From positions 1,622,913-1,686,912 of the forward strand of contig OZ007507.1 of the NCBI GenBank assembly GCA_963931865.1: a stretch of DNA of 64,000 nucleotides. Direction: 5' to 3'. The stretch comes from Axinella damicornis. Taxonomy: Eukaryota; Porifera; Demospongiae; Axinellida; Axinellidae. Shown piece by piece: positions 36,510 through 47,014 of the stretch. The notes under the pieces were generated by a model that made no database searches, had not been told where the DNA came from, and worked only from the letters and a program-made list of their open reading frames with translations. The position numbers and the translations under genes were made by a program. How positions within the stretch are numbered: the stretch's first letter is position 1; the number at the start of each line of letters is the position of its first letter.

Positions 36510-37520
36510 CTAATCTGATGTCTGGGACAGTACTGCCGACACAGCAGCCAGGCGTTCCTGTGGGACCCGTATATACAGTAAATATGCTGAGCTGTTCCAA
36601 CGACCCAATGTTTTAATCAGAGAATCCTCCACTCCCCGAGCTGCTGCTGTGGTTGCTGCACCAACGCGAAAACTGTGCCCGGAATAGCGCTGAGCCTCCA
36701 GACCTGCTTCCAGCATGACTGCTCTAACTTTCTTGACAAAGGACTCCCTTGTAAGGTAGCCACCCTTCTCAAATCGGAAGAATGGACCCGGCTCCGAGCC
36801 TCTTGATGCTAAATATGCCGTAATTGCCGCCACCGGGCATAACAAGTTGTCTGTGCGGCCCAAATACAGCAACACTCCCTTCCTAAATGGGTCAGTCTTT
36901 GAAGCTTTTATCTGCACTCTCACCACTGAAGGGTGCTCCCTTGAGTCCACCTGCACATCCTCCACCATTAAATGCACGGTAGAGTCGTATTTGGAACTGG
37001 ATGGGGTTGAGATCTCTCCAGACCGTAAAAAACCGAAGAAACACATGGCACAGGCTGCCCACAACATAATATTATCAGGCTCCCGCGCTGATTTGGCCAG
37101 CACAGCACGCATTTGTAAGAGGATCTTAGGAGTTACTGGCATCTTGATTCTCCGACTTTCCGGGCACCGCTTCGCTTGATTATATTTGATTCCCCTAAGC
37201 AGATACTCCAGGATTGGCATCGAGGAAATGAATGGGTCCCCGTGCCCGGCCACAATCTGCCCAAACCTGTTAGCAGACAGATACGACTTAATCGTCTGAT
37301 GCTTTAAGTTCCCATCAGCCAAATGAACCACAAAGCGACAAAGTCCATTCTCAGATACTGGATAAGGGCTACAACCTGCTGCACTGCAGAATTGCAGATA
37401 ACGCCTCTGGCCACAAGCATATGAGCGCTGGGTCGCCGGAGCTAGGGCCTGGTGAAGGTACTGCTGAACGAGCTGATCCAATCTGCTGACATCCAATTCG
37501 GTTCCACTCTGGTTAGACAC
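36510..37520 (-). CDS. DIRS tyrosine recombinase
   Basis: A 336-residue frame of the tyrosine recombinase family, which in DIRS elements inserts a circular DNA intermediate without target duplication. The N-terminal core-binding part starts near LDQLVQQYLHQALAPATQRS. Catalytic features are the box I Arg (FFGFLRSGEIS), a Lys in the beta-hairpin (KASKTDPF), HxxR (GHSFRVGAATT) and a Tyr near SSAYLLYIR. The frame is uninterrupted and has about normal length. Its start overlaps the end of the RT frame by 79 bp, as is typical of DIRS elements. Of the three proteins it looks the most intact. Confidence 0.9.
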   Translation of the reverse strand: MSNQSGTELDVSRLDQLVQQYLHQALAPATQRSYACGQRRYLQFCSAAGCSPYPVSENGLCRFVVHLADGNLKHQTIKSYLSANRFGQIVAGHGDPFISSMPILEYLLRGIKYNQAKRCPESRRIKMPVTPKILLQMRAVLAKSAREPDNIMLWAACAMCFFGFLRSGEISTPSSSKYDSTVHLMVEDVQVDSREHPSVVRVQIKASKTDPFRKGVLLYLGRTDNLLCPVAAITAYLASRGSEPGPFFRFEKGGYLTRESFVKKVRAVMLEAGLEAQRYSGHSFRVGAATTAAARGVEDSLIKTLGRWNSSAYLLYIRVPQERLAAVSAVLSQTSD

Positions 37521-39110
37521 CCGAGCAACACTGGATTTACAGGAACTGGTTGAGGGTGGGCCTGGAGGTTCGAAGTGAAAAATGCAGACAGGTTACCTCG
37601 AGAGATAGCATCTGCCTCAATATTGGCTTTTCCAGGAACATGACATGCAGCTAGGGAGAGGTTAAACTCAGCCTCCATGAAAAATAGGCAACGCATCAAG
37701 TGTGCTAAGTGCTTGTCCTTGCACGCCCCTTTGTTTATCACCGACACCACAGCTTCATTATCACAATGGCATAGTACGGTGCTGCCTTTCCAACAACGAC
37801 CCCAGGTCCCCACAGCTATGATTATAGGGAGGAGCTCCTTCACTGCTATTGACTTCTGGGTGAACGTTGGGGGAACTTGATGCTGCCATGATATCTGAAT
37901 CCACTGTGCACCCCAAACTGCCCCGCACCCCCAGGACCCAGAAGCATCTGTCCACAATTGGACGTCTGGGGTGAGAAAATCTGACTTCATCATCATAGAG
38001 ATGCCATTCCATCTGGACACAAAGGCGTGCCACCACTCAATATCGGACCGGCAGGACTCATTTAGACGGGCATAATGGTGGCGACCATGGGTTCTCGATA
38101 GCAGGCCGAGAATGCCTCTCACGAATCGTCTGCCGGGCCGCACCACCTTGCAAGCATGGTGCAAGTGCCCCACTAAGGACTCCAGCTCCACACGTTGACA
38201 ACTCTTTTTCCCCCGCCAGCTGGCGATAAGAGCTTGCAGACGTTCCAGCTTCTCCCGAGGCAGACGGATCTCCATCCTCAAAGTGTCGAACTCGATCCCC
38301 AGAAAAATTAGGCATGTGGTAGGGTCTTGGCCCTTCTGCACTGCCACCGGGATGCCCAGCTCCGCGCATAAATCCAACAAAATCTTCAAGCTTTTCCCAC
38401 ACTCCCCTGAAAGGGGTGCCCCGACCATGTACCACGACATAGTCGTCCAGGTAGTGTGCAATTCCCCGAGCTCCCCGGTTGGATGCAATCCACTCCACTG
38501 CGTCCGCGATGGATGTGAAGATTTTACAAGCCGATCTGAGGCCAAAACAGATAGTGCACAATCCACATACAATTGGTCTCTCCACTTCACGCCGAGCAAG
38601 CAACGATCGTCCTTGTGCACTGGGACCACCCTGTACGCTGACTGAATGTCCATCTTTGCCAGCTGTGTCCCCCTCCCCAGCGCCCGGACCTGTTCCACTA
38701 TGGAGTCCACTGTGATGTAAGACAAAGAACTCAGGTCCCTGCTAATGCCATCATTCACACTGTAGTGTTGAGGGGCTGACAGGTTAGTAATCAGCCTCCA
38801 CTTCCCCGGGGTGGACTTGGGGATCACCCCCAAATGGGCTGGTATGGATGCCAAGCCAGTCCTTAGGATTGAGGGGGCCGACCATCCTACCTTCCGCACA
38901 TTCCTTGCTCAGGTATTCATCCACCACTTCCGCTCGCTCACTGGCTGATGGCATGTTGGCTCCTGCTGATCTGAGCGGACTCCTACGATCATATCCAATC
39001 CTGAACCCTTCACATATCCCCCTCAATAAGTACTGTGTGTACTCTGCATCCGGGTGGGCTGCCAACGCCCTCTCCCAGGCTCCCAACTTAAGCGGAGAAA
39101 CAGTATGGGA
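37442..39110 (-). pseudogene. DIRS reverse transcriptase / RNase H with frameshifts
   Basis: Homology begins around 39110 (LAAHPDAEYTQYLLRGICEG, NMPSASERAEVVDEYL) in one frame and moves to a second frame near 38830 (LGVIPKSTPGKWRLITNLSA). It leaves that frame between about 38565 and 38425, where the catalytic YLDDYVVVHG lies in another frame. It then returns (GECGKSLKILLDLCAELG, FLGIEFDT) and runs through RNase H with all expected acidic residues (WTDASGSWGCG, VKELLP, HCDNEAV, EADAISRG) to the stop at 37442. The 485-codon open frame therefore reads through the RT core out of register because two frameshifts compensate. Either the copy is decayed or the assembly has indel errors. Confidence 0.85.
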
Positions 39111-39688
39111 CAGTGGTTCAGGGACTGCCATGTCACTCAGCAGTGGGGTACACCTATCCAGGCCCAGCAGATCTCCTGTGTATTTGTAGTTTGCCCCCAT
39201 GGCAGAGAGGCCTTCGCCCACCTCCCTGTCCAGATGCTCGACCCAACCCTCAAGTCGGTCGTGTGCAACATGAAATGGTGCAACACTCAGGTCCGTCCCA
39301 CCTGGAGGTACACAGCCAGTACAATCATCAGATAGGGTTATCCACCTACTCTGGCGTGCCTCTACCCCCATGCACCCAGCATGCACCCCGTAACGTACTC
39401 CAACATGCACCCAGTAACCCAACATGGCACCTAGTAACACAGCATGCACCTAGAAACCCAGCATGCACCCATTACCAAGTTGGGGGGGAGGGGACATCAG
39501 CTTGGAGAGCGGCCGTGGTTATGATCACACTCAGCCAACCTGAGTGGAGGAGATGCCCCCAAGCTGCTGCCCCCACCCTCCCCTGCAGTCCTCACATGGA
39601 CAACATTGATTCCTGACGTGCTATATTGAACAATAGATACACAACATCGGATAGTCAGCTGCAGTTACCAGTTTTCTGGAGTTCCCTC

Positions 39689-39870
39689 CTAAGGCCTAGG
39701 GCTGGGTCCACCCCATCCGGCTCCCTGTGTGCCTTTCTCAGCCTTCCGCAAGCATGAAACTGCGGTGTGCCTCCCACCACAGATTGAGCACATGTGCCGG
39801 AACTTGCACACCTCAAATGTGCATCTTCCCTTGTTAAACAAGAAGCACACATCCGACCTGGCCCCCTTTG
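39689..39870 (-). pseudogene. DIRS gag fragment with Cys/His zinc motif
   Basis: The minus-strand frame ends at TAG 39689-39691 and encodes a tandem Cys/His motif (SDVCFLFNKGRC, VCKFRHMCSICGGRHTAVSC) typical of the C-terminus of DIRS Gag. Upstream the sequence dissolves into TTCAATG repeats, so the gag gene is truncated. Confidence 0.75.
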
Positions 39871-39917
39871 CTGGTCTTGGACCACCAATGTGCTCCTCCC
39901 TGGGCCTGTAATCTTAC

Positions 39918-40370
39918 GTTTGGCATTGAACTTTGAGGCATTGAATTTTGAAACGAAGTGCAACGGTACAGTTATTCAATGGCACAGAAATTCAATACAG
40001 TTGAATTCAGTGGAAGAAGTGGTTTCAATTCAAAGAAGTAGTATTTCAATTCAATCTGCTACAGTTTGATTCAATGGCGAGTGAAAAAAATTCAATGAAT
40101 TAGCAATGACACTTCAATGATAGCTGAAGTTTGATTCAACGGACAAGTAATATGATTCAATGATAGCTGAAACGTTCAATGGGAATCCAGAACTTCAATG
40201 ATACTCGATAAAACGTTCAATGGGAATCCAAGACTTCAATGATGCTTGCTGAAACATTCAACGGTGTGTGCGAATAACAATTCAATGCACTAGTATCCTG
40301 ACCTCAGATCCGTTACACTCTCTGTAATCTCTGTTTTTTCATTGAATTTTGAGGCATTGAATTTTGAAAC
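39918..40370. repeat. TTCAATG-rich repeat block with matching ends
   Basis: TTGAGGCATTGAATTTTGAA occurs at both ends (about 39931 and 40351), and TTCAATG or CATTGAA recurs more than fifteen times between, including AACGTTCAATGGGAATCCA twice. No coding sequence. It interrupts or borders the DIRS element. Confidence 0.75.
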
Positions 40371-40513
40371 AAAATACGTTCCATAGATCTAGGGGTGCGA
40401 GTGAACCCCCCTTTTGACCCTTGTTAACATAAACTACTTGTATTATTGTAGCTGTGGTTGGTAATACCTTGACCGTTCGCGGGCTGAAAGCCTGAAGGCA
40501 GACATAGTCTTGT

Positions 40514-40632
40514 AGCTAAGAAACAAGGAGAATGCCATTAACCAGCCTCAGTCCCATCCCATCCCTAAATTCTACATTTTTCAATGGGATGGGACTGAGC
40601 CTGGTTAATGGCATTCTCCTTGTTTCTTAGCT
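40514..40632. repeat. 119-bp near-perfect hairpin
   Basis: AGCTAAGAAACAAGGAGAAT and ATTCTCCTTGTTTCTTAGCT are the ends of about 49-bp complementary arms (inner ends CAGTCCCATCCCAT / ATGGGATGGGACTG) around a 21-bp loop. It is probably a foldback transposon; no target duplication is clear. Confidence 0.88.
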
Positions 40633-40652
40633 TTTTTGGGAGTTTGAATAAT

Positions 40653-41229
40653 TACCCCGCGCGCGCATGCGCGGAGCAGGGTTAAGCAATCGGTTTTGTC
40701 TGTCAGTCTGTAACTCGAAAAATATTAAAATCTCGCCATATAGACCCTCATAAACCATCGAAAGGGAGTCAAACAATAGCAAATAGCAAAAAACTGCTCT
40801 ATGTGTAGCTGATTGAAGTCAAGGCGCTTCGTTTCGCTGTATTTCTGCTATTTCCTACTTTTCATAACTATTCATAACATTGGCTCCACCTCTTCGTGAC
40901 CTCCGAGTCCCATCATGAACAGGACACGCAGTGCATTTGGAAATTTCATGCTTCGAGATGACCGCTAGGAAACAGTGTTTTGTCACGATTTATGTACTTC
41001 ACAGACATCGTGGCTATTGTTTCGGCTGTTTTTTTCCAGCTATTTCCTATTATTCGTAACATTTGGCCCCACCTCTTCAACTTCACAATATTATATACGG
41101 TAAGCGGTCACTCCCACACCTTGGATATGGTCATACACGAACACAGTATACGCGATAGTACCTGTTCGATGTGCCGCACTGTATCCCTGTAGACGTTCCG
41201 CGCGGGGTATGTGTTCTATGAACACCTCT
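40653..41229. repeat. Dispersed about-570-bp repeat, copy 1
   Basis: Starts TTACCCCGCGCGCGCATGCG, continues GGGTTAAGCAATCGGTTTTG, and ends near CGCGCGGGGTATGTGTTCTA. Copy 2 at 45795 shows about 90% similarity by eye. The outer CCCCGCGCG/CGCGCGGGG pairing suggests inverted ends. No protein is evident. Confidence 0.8.
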
Positions 41230-41369
41230 AGTTCCGAATGTGACAGGCCATCACTGTATAGGAATGCTAGAAGTGCATGTAACATGTATGCAGCTGCACT
41301 TCCAAACAATGTGCATTCAAGCAGATCATTTACACTTCTAAGAATCTTGACCACTATAGGTCCTCCAAC
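41228..41369 (-). CDS. Possible isolated exon, unidentified
   Basis: After a good acceptor (GTTTGTCTCAG) at about 41370, the minus strand reads VGGPIVVKILRSVNDLLECT and LFGSAAAYMLHALLAFLYSD, which is amphipathic and protein-like. The frame then runs into the dispersed repeat. No partner exons were found, so this may be a gene remnant or chance. Confidence 0.25.
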
Positions 41370-42995
41370 CTGAGACAAACAGATGGGTAAAAAATTAAGC
41401 TAAGTCACGTACCTATAATTATACTAAGGCAAAAAAATTTCTCCCAATTACCTGGAACTGAGAAACTTGACCTAGCTAAGTTATCTCAACAGGCCTACAT
41501 GTACTAGGTTTTCCTACCCTATAGGATCGAAGTTGGCTGCACTTGTGTGCTCATTCCTTGATCACCACAGTGGAGGAGGCACTGAGATGTAACTGAGGTG
41601 ACCAAAGCCTGGTTAAAATATCCCTTCTCTTTTTATAGTGTAGCTAGCTACCTGAGCTAGCTACATGTAATCTGATAGCTAGCTATATAGCTAGCTACCC
41701 TCTATGTTGAGTCAGTTATTGTTGATTTTGCAATGCATGGTTGCTACCCTGATAGCTAGCTATACAGCTAGGTAGCTATAGCTAACCATTGCCCTGCTTC
41801 CAATAACAACTTCATAACTGATTACTGATTGCTGCTTGTATACTAATACCAGGTTGTCAGTAAGGTCCATGCATGGGGTTTGAGAATATTATTGGCTGCC
41901 CATTCTTCATAGAGGGGGTCCCCATTTTAAATTTCAGTTAGGGGCCCATACTCCCGGAATATGGGGACCCTGGTCCCCACTTTGGGGTCCGTCCCCATTT
42001 TCCCATACACTGTACTACACGTATGCGTACAGGCCGTTCAGGTATACATGAATGAATGAATGAATGAATTTTATTTTTAGGTCTTGTCACATGACGGCAG
42101 GCCATAAACTTTGACCACACATCAGAGTACAAACTGAGTTAATATATGGTGACTACATTGTTATTGTTAACTTGTTAAAGTACAGTGATAATGATTAAGA
42201 TGCATGGGCTGTCAGGTTGGCTTCTTGGGTGGAGGCCTTGCATGTACGTGACAGCAGTAAAAGCCAAATAGGAGTGCAAAAATACAAAACTAAAAATCAC
42301 TGTGGTGAATAAAAGCAAGGGACAGATAACAGAGTGCAGAATGGAATACACAGAAAACAAACAGAACTGGTGGAATGGTGTCAGATTAGCCTTTTTTTTT
42401 TAAGTGGTAAGGTTTTTCTTGTTGTGGGTTCGTCCGGGTGTGGTGAGGGTTGGGGTAACAGAAAGTGCTTTCCTTAGGTTGTGGCATCCGTAAATACTGC
42501 CATTGACCAGAGTAGGTCCTCAGGTGGGAAGTCACAGAGACTGAACCTCTCTGCTATAGTTGTGCAGATGCATGGGCTGTCAGGTTGACTTCTTGGGTGG
42601 GAGGCCTTGCATGTACGTGACAGCAGTAAAAGCCATACATGTACACTGCACTGGGCGCCGGGCGCGACCACGGCCGGCCACGTGGCCGTAGACGTGGGAG
42701 AGCTGTCGATATATCCCGGAGTACGCGGGCACGAGATCAAGATACGTGTTATCACGCGGCATGCGACACGCGGTTAGCTATATAAACTCACAACTTTGAT
42801 TGCAATAATTATCTCGATCGAGCAGCTAATAATTTGTCCACAACTAATTCAGTGCAAAGCTTTGTTTTCAACTGCAGGGTACTGCAACAATACCTTTTAG
42901 TTATATGCATCATCCGTATACAAATCGCTGGTGCCTTCTGAGATTGGATCTCCAGAGCGACTGGGCCATATTGACATCAAGCTACCGACCAAAAG
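41370..42995. other. Gene-free stretch with dispersed repeats
   Basis: A 70-bp unit (GATGCATGGGCTGTCAGGTT, then GCATGTACGTGACAGCAGTA) occurs at 42202-42271 and 42567-42635. A (TGAA)n tract lies at 42048-42070. 42780-42995 is the presumed PH-2 promoter; no known motif was recognised. Confidence 0.6.
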
Positions 42996-43490
42996 ATGGA
43001 TGGCCGAAAGTCTGAGAAGATGCATCACAGAGAGCAGATCTGTGAAATCCTGAGAGGGGTGGGCACGGACCGACCACCGCTCGTGCACGGGCACATGATG
43101 AAGAGGAATAGCTCGCGCCCAATGTTCAACAAGCGGTACTTTGCACTGTACGAAGGTGTGCTGATCTACTATGAGCATGAGAAGGACTACAAGAAGGACA
43201 AGAAGAACGGGATGGTATGCATTTTGTCATAGATAATACCTTGTGCTTCATGTACATACATAATTTATGTGATAATTGCAGCTAATGAGCTGTTGCACAG
43301 TCGATCACGTGTGTGTTGTATTATGCATTATGCGCAGACTATATTTACACACTGCTATTTACTTTCTGCAGAGAAACTGCAAAGAACTACTAAAGCTGTC
43401 AGGCGTCTATCTGACCAAGCCTGAGTCACCCTGTACTAAACCAAAGCACTGTTTTAGGCTGCACCTCCCAGACGGGTTCAACACGAGAAG
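42996..43490 (+). CDS. Single-PH-domain protein, paralog 2 (PH-2), last exon not found
   Basis: Exon 1 (42996-43214, 73 codons) encodes MDGRKSEKMHHREQICEILR and the first PH strands (PPLVHGHMMKRNSSRPMFNK, RYFALYEGVLIYYEHEKDY), with donor ATG/GTATGC. Exon 2 (43372-43490, after TTTCTGCAG) encodes the middle strands (LLKLSGVYLTKPES, HCFRLHLPDGFNTR), with donor AAG/GTACTA. Intron phases 0 and 2 match PH-1 and PH-3. The expected third exon with the Trp-containing C-terminal helix was not seen on the + strand up to 51 kb. Unspliced, the frame would end YYKRK-stop, giving a PH domain without its last helix. PH-2 is therefore either truncated, has a diverged last exon, or is a pseudogene. It is on the strand opposite to its paralogs. 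Confidence 0.75.
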
Positions 43491-43717
43491 GTACTACAAA
43501 CGTAAATAACCCAATTCAGAACCTTAAAATCACATCCCCCCCTCACAACTCAATCAAGCTTGACAGATCCATCTGCTAGCTATTATTCAGTTCTGAACCA
43601 TATCCTAGCAAGCAGATGGATGCTCTTTGAACCGTGATAGAATTGCAATAGTGGGATGTCTAGTAATTATGTTTTGGAATTAGTGTTTGTCAGCTGTAGC
43701 AGAAGTGCATATAAGGC

Positions 43718-43832
43718 ATCATTATGCCCTCTTGCCTGTAGCGTGAGCTCAATGTAGCGTAGTCACTACGCTAAGGGTAATTATTCCAGCTTCACTGAGC
43801 TCACACTACAGGCAGGAGAGCATCATATACTG
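43718..43832. repeat. 115-bp imperfect hairpin
   Basis: GCCTGTAGCGTGAGCTCA and TGAGCTCACACTACAGGC are inverted partners; the centre (TAGCGTAGTCACTACGCTA) is itself palindromic. Confidence 0.75.
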
Positions 43833-44902
43833 TACAATTGGCTGGACCGATAGCTGACTGTGCTATTTATACTATATTCAAAGCTCTGTAGGGGTATAAA
43901 TTTACTGGCATGAAGATGCCAGTGGTTGAGCTATTTAATTTAAGGGCTGAGAGCCAGTTCCAAGTGGGCTATGTTCCACTCAGCTGTGATTTGCATATGC
44001 CCGTGCAGTTGTGCTACCACCAGGAGTGCAGTTGCTGGTTAAAAAAAATTATTGAACGCTTAATGGATTAGCATAACAAACTAGCATAACAACCGATCCT
44101 ACATCCAACTTCCTTTTAGAAAGTTCAATAGTCATCCTCTTCATGTGCACCCATCTGCAACTGGGATATGAGATAAGGACCTATAATTATGTGGACAGGG
44201 GAACATTCAAATTCCAACTCTGTTCAATGTCAGGAGTACATCTCCTGATAAGTACCTCCAGAGAAAATAATGAGTTCTTTTCTATGTGAAAATACTTTGC
44301 AGCAACAGCTATAGCTTAACACTAAAATAGTGTTTAATACACAATTATTGGTAGTAGTATTAACTGGGTATCAGTTTGCCCAGTCTGGTGCTAAGCTTCA
44401 ATTATGGGGAGTGAATTGCACCAAATTTAGCATGATTGTGTTTACAGCTGTCCATGCACCTCGTTCCCAGTGTTTGTTGCTTGCAAGCGACAAACGCTGA
44501 TGTGAAAAGGGGCTAGCACATTGCCTGTCCATGCACACTGGTTTATCTGTGCTTCCAGCGTATGGTATGCTGAATCAACGTGCAGCATGTGTAACACTCT
44601 ATATGTGCATCTGCTTTCAGTCTGTTGACCCATATTGCATATGTATGTGTACTCTGATATGACTTGTTGTAGGTAAAGTCCAGTGCTTACTGTCATGTGC
44701 CAAGCTTGCTCAGGCTCACCCCACTATGCATTACATTCGTCCAGTGTATGCACTCCCTTGTCTTTTGACGACTTTACAAGAATTAAGTTGACTCTTAAAT
44801 TTGGGACCATTCTGGTTCTCACCCTTCAATTAGAGATACTGTAGTTGTAGTATTGACAACTTGACAGGATTTATGTTAATCACAGCGCAGTGTGACAACA
44901 AC

Positions 44903-44934
44903 TAGCCTTGTTCCCAGGCCTGGCAACGAGGCTG
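44903..44934. mobile_element. Foldback mini-transposon (32 bp) with 9-bp target duplication
   Basis: TAGCCTTGTTCCCAGG joins directly to CCTGGCAACGAGGCTG. GACAACAAC flanks both sides (44894-44902, 44935-44943). Essentially only the two ends remain. Confidence 0.8.
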
Positions 44935-45670
44935 GACAACAACACAGATGTTGCAATTAGCAAGCCAGCACCCTTATATGGAAAGCTCTAAAATGTAGAG
45001 CTGTGAACTGTACAGGTATACATGTACGTAGCAGAAAGCCTTCAGCAAAAGGAATTCTTAGTGCACTCTAGGTGCATGGGTGGGTGAGTGGGTTCCACTG
45101 CCTACTTTAGATGTGCTATCTGATGTACTGTGATGCCATGGACTGCATGTTCTATGGTGAAATCTTTGGAAAAATAATACTCTGAGAATCTCCCTAAAGT
45201 GCACCTTCAAGTGTAGGTATGTTACTGCTGGGAATGATAGTAATGATATGCATGTATAGTCATCATAGCCATTAGTGAGTCACCTCTGAACCATTCACTT
45301 CCCAAGTGCATCCCTGGAAAGGAAACAGGGACAGTAACTTTCCAGGTGGTAAGGAAATTGGTGCTGTGTACAGTATGTGGTGGAAGTACTATGGGATCCT
45401 CCTCCCAATGAGGCACATTGTGTGCACTGCTGGAAACGATTTGCTGTTAGACAATTAAGAATTCCAAATGTCACCACACAATTCAAAGCACACGATGCAT
45501 AAGTTATACTGCTATTGTGTGAGGTAAGTTTAACAAATCGCAAGTGCTATGATACAGTTAGCTTCATCCACTTCGCTGCCTTCTGCTACTGCTGCATGAT
45601 GGTACAGTCAGAACTGAACCTTCATGATGAAGAGACCCCGCTGTGGGCAGACCATGTGTATTGGACTTAC

Positions 45671-45728
45671 CAAGAGTGCATGATAACATCACTGGCAATG
45701 ACATCATGTCATCATGCACTCTTGGACT
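45671..45728. repeat. 58-bp hairpin
   Basis: CCAAGAGTGCATGATAACAT and ATGTCATCATGCACTCTTGG are inverted partners around a short loop. Confidence 0.8.
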
Positions 45729-45794
45729 TGCAGTATGAGCTCATGAGGTGTGTTTTTGTACAGTGTGCAATACATAGTAGGGTTTTACAATGGT

Positions 45795-46427
45795 TACCCC
45801 GCGCGCACATGCGCGAAGCGGGGTTAAGCAATCGGTTTTGTCCGTCTGTCAGTCGTCTGTCTGTCAGTCGTCTGTCGCCCGCAAAAAATTGAAATCTCGC
45901 CACATAGACCCTCAAAAAACATCCAAATGGAGTCAAACAATAGCAAATAGCAAAAAACTGCTCTATGTGTACCTGACTGAAGTCAAGGCGCTCCATTTCG
46001 CTGTATTGCGGCTATTTCCTACTTTTCATAACTATTCATAAGATTGGCTCCACCTCTCGTGACCTCAGAGTCCCATCAAGAACAAGACACGCAGTGCATT
46101 TGGAAACTTCATGCTTCGAGATGACCGCTAGGAAACAGTGTTTTCTCACGATCTATGTACTTCACAGACATCGTGGCTATTGTTTCGGCTGTTTTTCCAG
46201 CTATTTCCTATTATTCGTAACATTTGGCCCCACCTCTCCAGCTTCACAATATATATATATACGGTAAGCGGTCACTCCCACACCTTGGATATGGCCATAC
46301 ACGAAAACAGTATACGCGATAGCCGCCTCGGCAGAGATGTCACGTCGATTGTAGCTGCACTGCATGCATCCTGGCATGTAGCTAGACGTTCAGCGCGGGG
46401 TATGTGTTCTATGAACACCTCTAGTTT
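45795..46427. repeat. Dispersed about-570-bp repeat, copy 2
   Basis: Matches 40653-41229 from TACCCCGCGCG through GGGTTAAGCAATCGGTTTTG, GTCAAACAATAGCAAATAGC and CATTTGGCCCCACCTCT to GGGGTATGTGTTCTATGAAC. A short (TA)n and a 50-bp insertion distinguish it from copy 1. Confidence 0.82.
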
Positions 46428-46481
46428 CTTACAGTAGCTGGTTCCCCCAGTGAAGGTGAAGGTTCAGAGCCTCAAGACTGG

Positions 46482-46578
46482 TTCAGTGATTGCAGTTGAC
46501 CATTTCCTTAATTGCAGCTGACCATTTCCTTTGATTGCAGCTGACCATTTCCTTTGATTGCAGCTGACCATTTCCTTT
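46482..46578. repeat. GATTGCAGCTGACCATTTCC tandem repeat
   Basis: Four copies of a 23-25 bp unit. Confidence 0.88.
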
Positions 46579-46957
46579 TCAAAAGAGACAGTACCATTCT
46601 GTCTCAGGAAGAACTAGCACACCCCAGTACATGAGAGCAGTTGTGTGTACATACGCATTGTACAGTCCATTATGTAACCAATCCTATGTATTCAAATTTC
46701 AAATGGCAACTGCACTCCTGGTAGGACAATTGCTATGCCTCATGCCTTGCCTTTACTTGCATACTTCAGTGGATTCTGATTGCATCCACCAGCGCGTACT
46801 TACCCCATGCACATAATGTCACGTAGTGCCAACAATAGTACAAGCGAGCAATGGAAGCCGACAGGAAGACAACTGCTCATTGCATTGGTACTCATTTCTG
46901 ATTTGAGTAATAAGGAAGCCTTTAAGATTGCACTTTTATATTCATTCCATACCAGCA

Positions 46958-47014
46958 GGACAGCATTATCTTGTCAGATCATGATCACTGTGATCTGACT
47001 AGATAATGCTGTCC
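46958..47014. repeat. 57-bp hairpin
   Basis: GGACAGCATTATCTTGTCAG and CTGACTAGATAATGCTGTCC are inverted partners around AGATCATGATCACTGTGAT-type sequence. Confidence 0.8.

Larger units (their letters stand above)
36210..39930 (-). mobile_element. DIRS-type retrotransposon (damaged)
   Basis: On the minus strand, from 5' to 3', there is a gag fragment with a Cys/His motif, a reverse transcriptase/RNase H and an overlapping tyrosine recombinase, the diagnostic content of the DIRS order (which lacks a DDE integrase). The 5' limit is obscured by a TTCAATG-rich repeat and the 3' limit by short direct repeats at 36219-36311, so the outer limits are approximate. Frameshifts in the RT region indicate a non-autonomous or decayed copy. 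Confidence 0.88.

Noticed and set aside
45515..45892. + strand 125-codon frame
   Set aside because: It crosses a hairpin and the start of the dispersed repeat; no splice signals or family features.
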